Of a DNA stretch of 64,000 bases, positions 63,632 to 64,000 are shown piece by piece. The first letter of the stretch is position 1, and the number at the start of each line of letters is the position of its first letter. The DNA comes from JAXMAR01 sp046350295 (GTDB taxonomy: Bacteria; Planctomycetota; Planctomycetia; Gemmatales; Gemmataceae). The notes below the pieces were generated by a model. That model saw only the letters and a program-made list of their open reading frames with translations, had not been told where the DNA came from and did not search any database. Position numbers and translations under genes: made by a program. The stretch covers positions 31,357-95,356 of the forward strand of contig JAXMAR010000030.1 of assembly GCA_046350295.1 (NCBI GenBank), in the 5' to 3' direction.

Positions 63632-64000
63632 GAACGTCACCATACGCAACCGCCTCGCCGCTCGCAAGCGCCAAATCCAACGCCGGCTCGATAAGAGCAA
63701 GCTCGGCGATTGCTCCCAGCCTGCCTTCCGCGCCCGCAACATCCGCTACGACGTCGCCACGCGCGTCCGTGGCTTGGCCTTCGGCGGCATCGGCGCCTTT
63801 CATCTTCTCGCAGGCAAGATCGGCCTCATCGACGCCATCGACGAGCGCCTCCATGTCCTCAAAATTCATCTGCCCTACCACGAGTCCGATCACGTTCTCA
63901 ACATCGCTTACAACGCCCTGTGCAACGGCGACTGCCTGCAAGACATCGAGCTGCGCCGCAACGACGCCGTCTTTCTCGACGCGCTCGGCGCCCGACGCAT
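63630..64000 (+). CDS. IS1380-family transposase, N-terminal part (runs off window)
   Basis: A GTG at 63630 opens a frame that stays open to the end of the window (about 123 residues). It reads NVTIRNRLAARKRQIQRRLD, VRGLAFGGIGAFHLLAGKIG, LIDAIDERLHVLKIHLPYHE, SDHVLNIAYNALCNGDCLQD and IELRRNDAVFLDALGARR. The last two segments are typical of the IS1380 DDE-type transposase N-terminal region; the catalytic core lies beyond the window. Confidence 0.85.
   Translation, partial: MNVTIRNRLAARKRQIQRRLDKSKLGDCSQPAFRARNIRYDVATRVRGLAFGGIGAFHLLAGKIGLIDAIDERLHVLKIHLPYHESDHVLNIAYNALCNGDCLQDIELRRNDAVFLDALGARR

Larger units (their letters stand above)
63500..64000 (+). mobile_element. IS1380-family insertion sequence, left end (partial)
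   Basis: The transposase start lies at 63630 and the element continues beyond the window. Its left boundary falls somewhere between 63495 and 63550, where coding similarity of the neighbouring gene ends. The terminal inverted repeat and target duplication cannot be fixed without the right end. The leader includes the 13-bp inverted repeat around the start codon. Confidence 0.6.

Noticed and set aside
63498..63941. 147-aa minus-strand frame at the right edge
   Set aside because: Antisense to the IS1380 transposase, which has clear family similarity.

Overview
The window looks like chromosomal DNA of a planctomycete, most likely a Gemmataceae-type organism. It is GC-rich and combines large Ser/Thr kinases with C-terminal propeller or lectin-like sensors, ECF sigma factors beside those kinases, a PVC-type membrane-bound dehydrogenase with a C-terminal cytochrome c motif, DUF1080, DUF1559 and DUF2330 proteins, secreted leucine-rich-repeat proteins and a caspase-like protease. 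The assignment rests on gene content, since there is no rRNA.

Layout. 0-8.6 kb: a truncated membrane-protein start, a HicA-like ORF, an acyl-CoA dehydrogenase, a PQQ-type propeller, a GntR/LacI regulator, a Ser/Thr kinase and a leucine-rich-repeat protein. 8.6-13.4 kb: an ECF sigma remnant, then an intact ECF sigma factor followed by a kinase-WD40 receptor. 13.4-16.8 kb: a caspase-like protease flanked by two copies of a duplicated secreted protein. 16.8-33.5 kb: PVC dehydrogenase, ABC-F ATPase, WD40 protein, an ECF sigma-DUF1559 fusion, an oxidoreductase, two translationally coupled TPR genes and a secreted esterase. 33.6-36.2 kb: a leuC-leuD operon with a hicB-hicA-hicB toxin-antitoxin cluster lodged between the two subunits. 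36.2-47.5 kb: malQ, DUF2330, TolB-like, PTS EIIA, cupin, sucD and FHA-SpoIIE genes.

From about 48 kb the character changes. Several genes (alpha/beta hydrolase, methyltransferase, ACT protein, DUF4198/DUF3386 protein) carry multiple frameshifts. At 54.75 kb lies the 3' half of a tRNA-Met(CAT) gene without its 5' half, next to a near-consensus promoter and a very short ORF. This looks like the end of an integrated element. To its right are decayed copies of a HerA/DUF87-type ATPase, an intact two-gene unit (965-aa HD-domain phosphohydrolase plus ImmA/IrrE-like metallopeptidase), two overlapping ParB/RepB-type genes plus a third gene that appears cut by an insertion, and the start of an IS1380-family transposase running off the window.

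The best candidate for an undescribed system is the HD phosphohydrolase + ImmA/IrrE pair at 57.3-61.2 kb. It combines a possible nucleotide hydrolase with a regulatory protease on an apparent island and resembles the logic of defence modules. This is inference from domains and context only. The hicB-hicA-hicB insertion in leuCD and the caspase cluster with shared leaders are the next most interesting.
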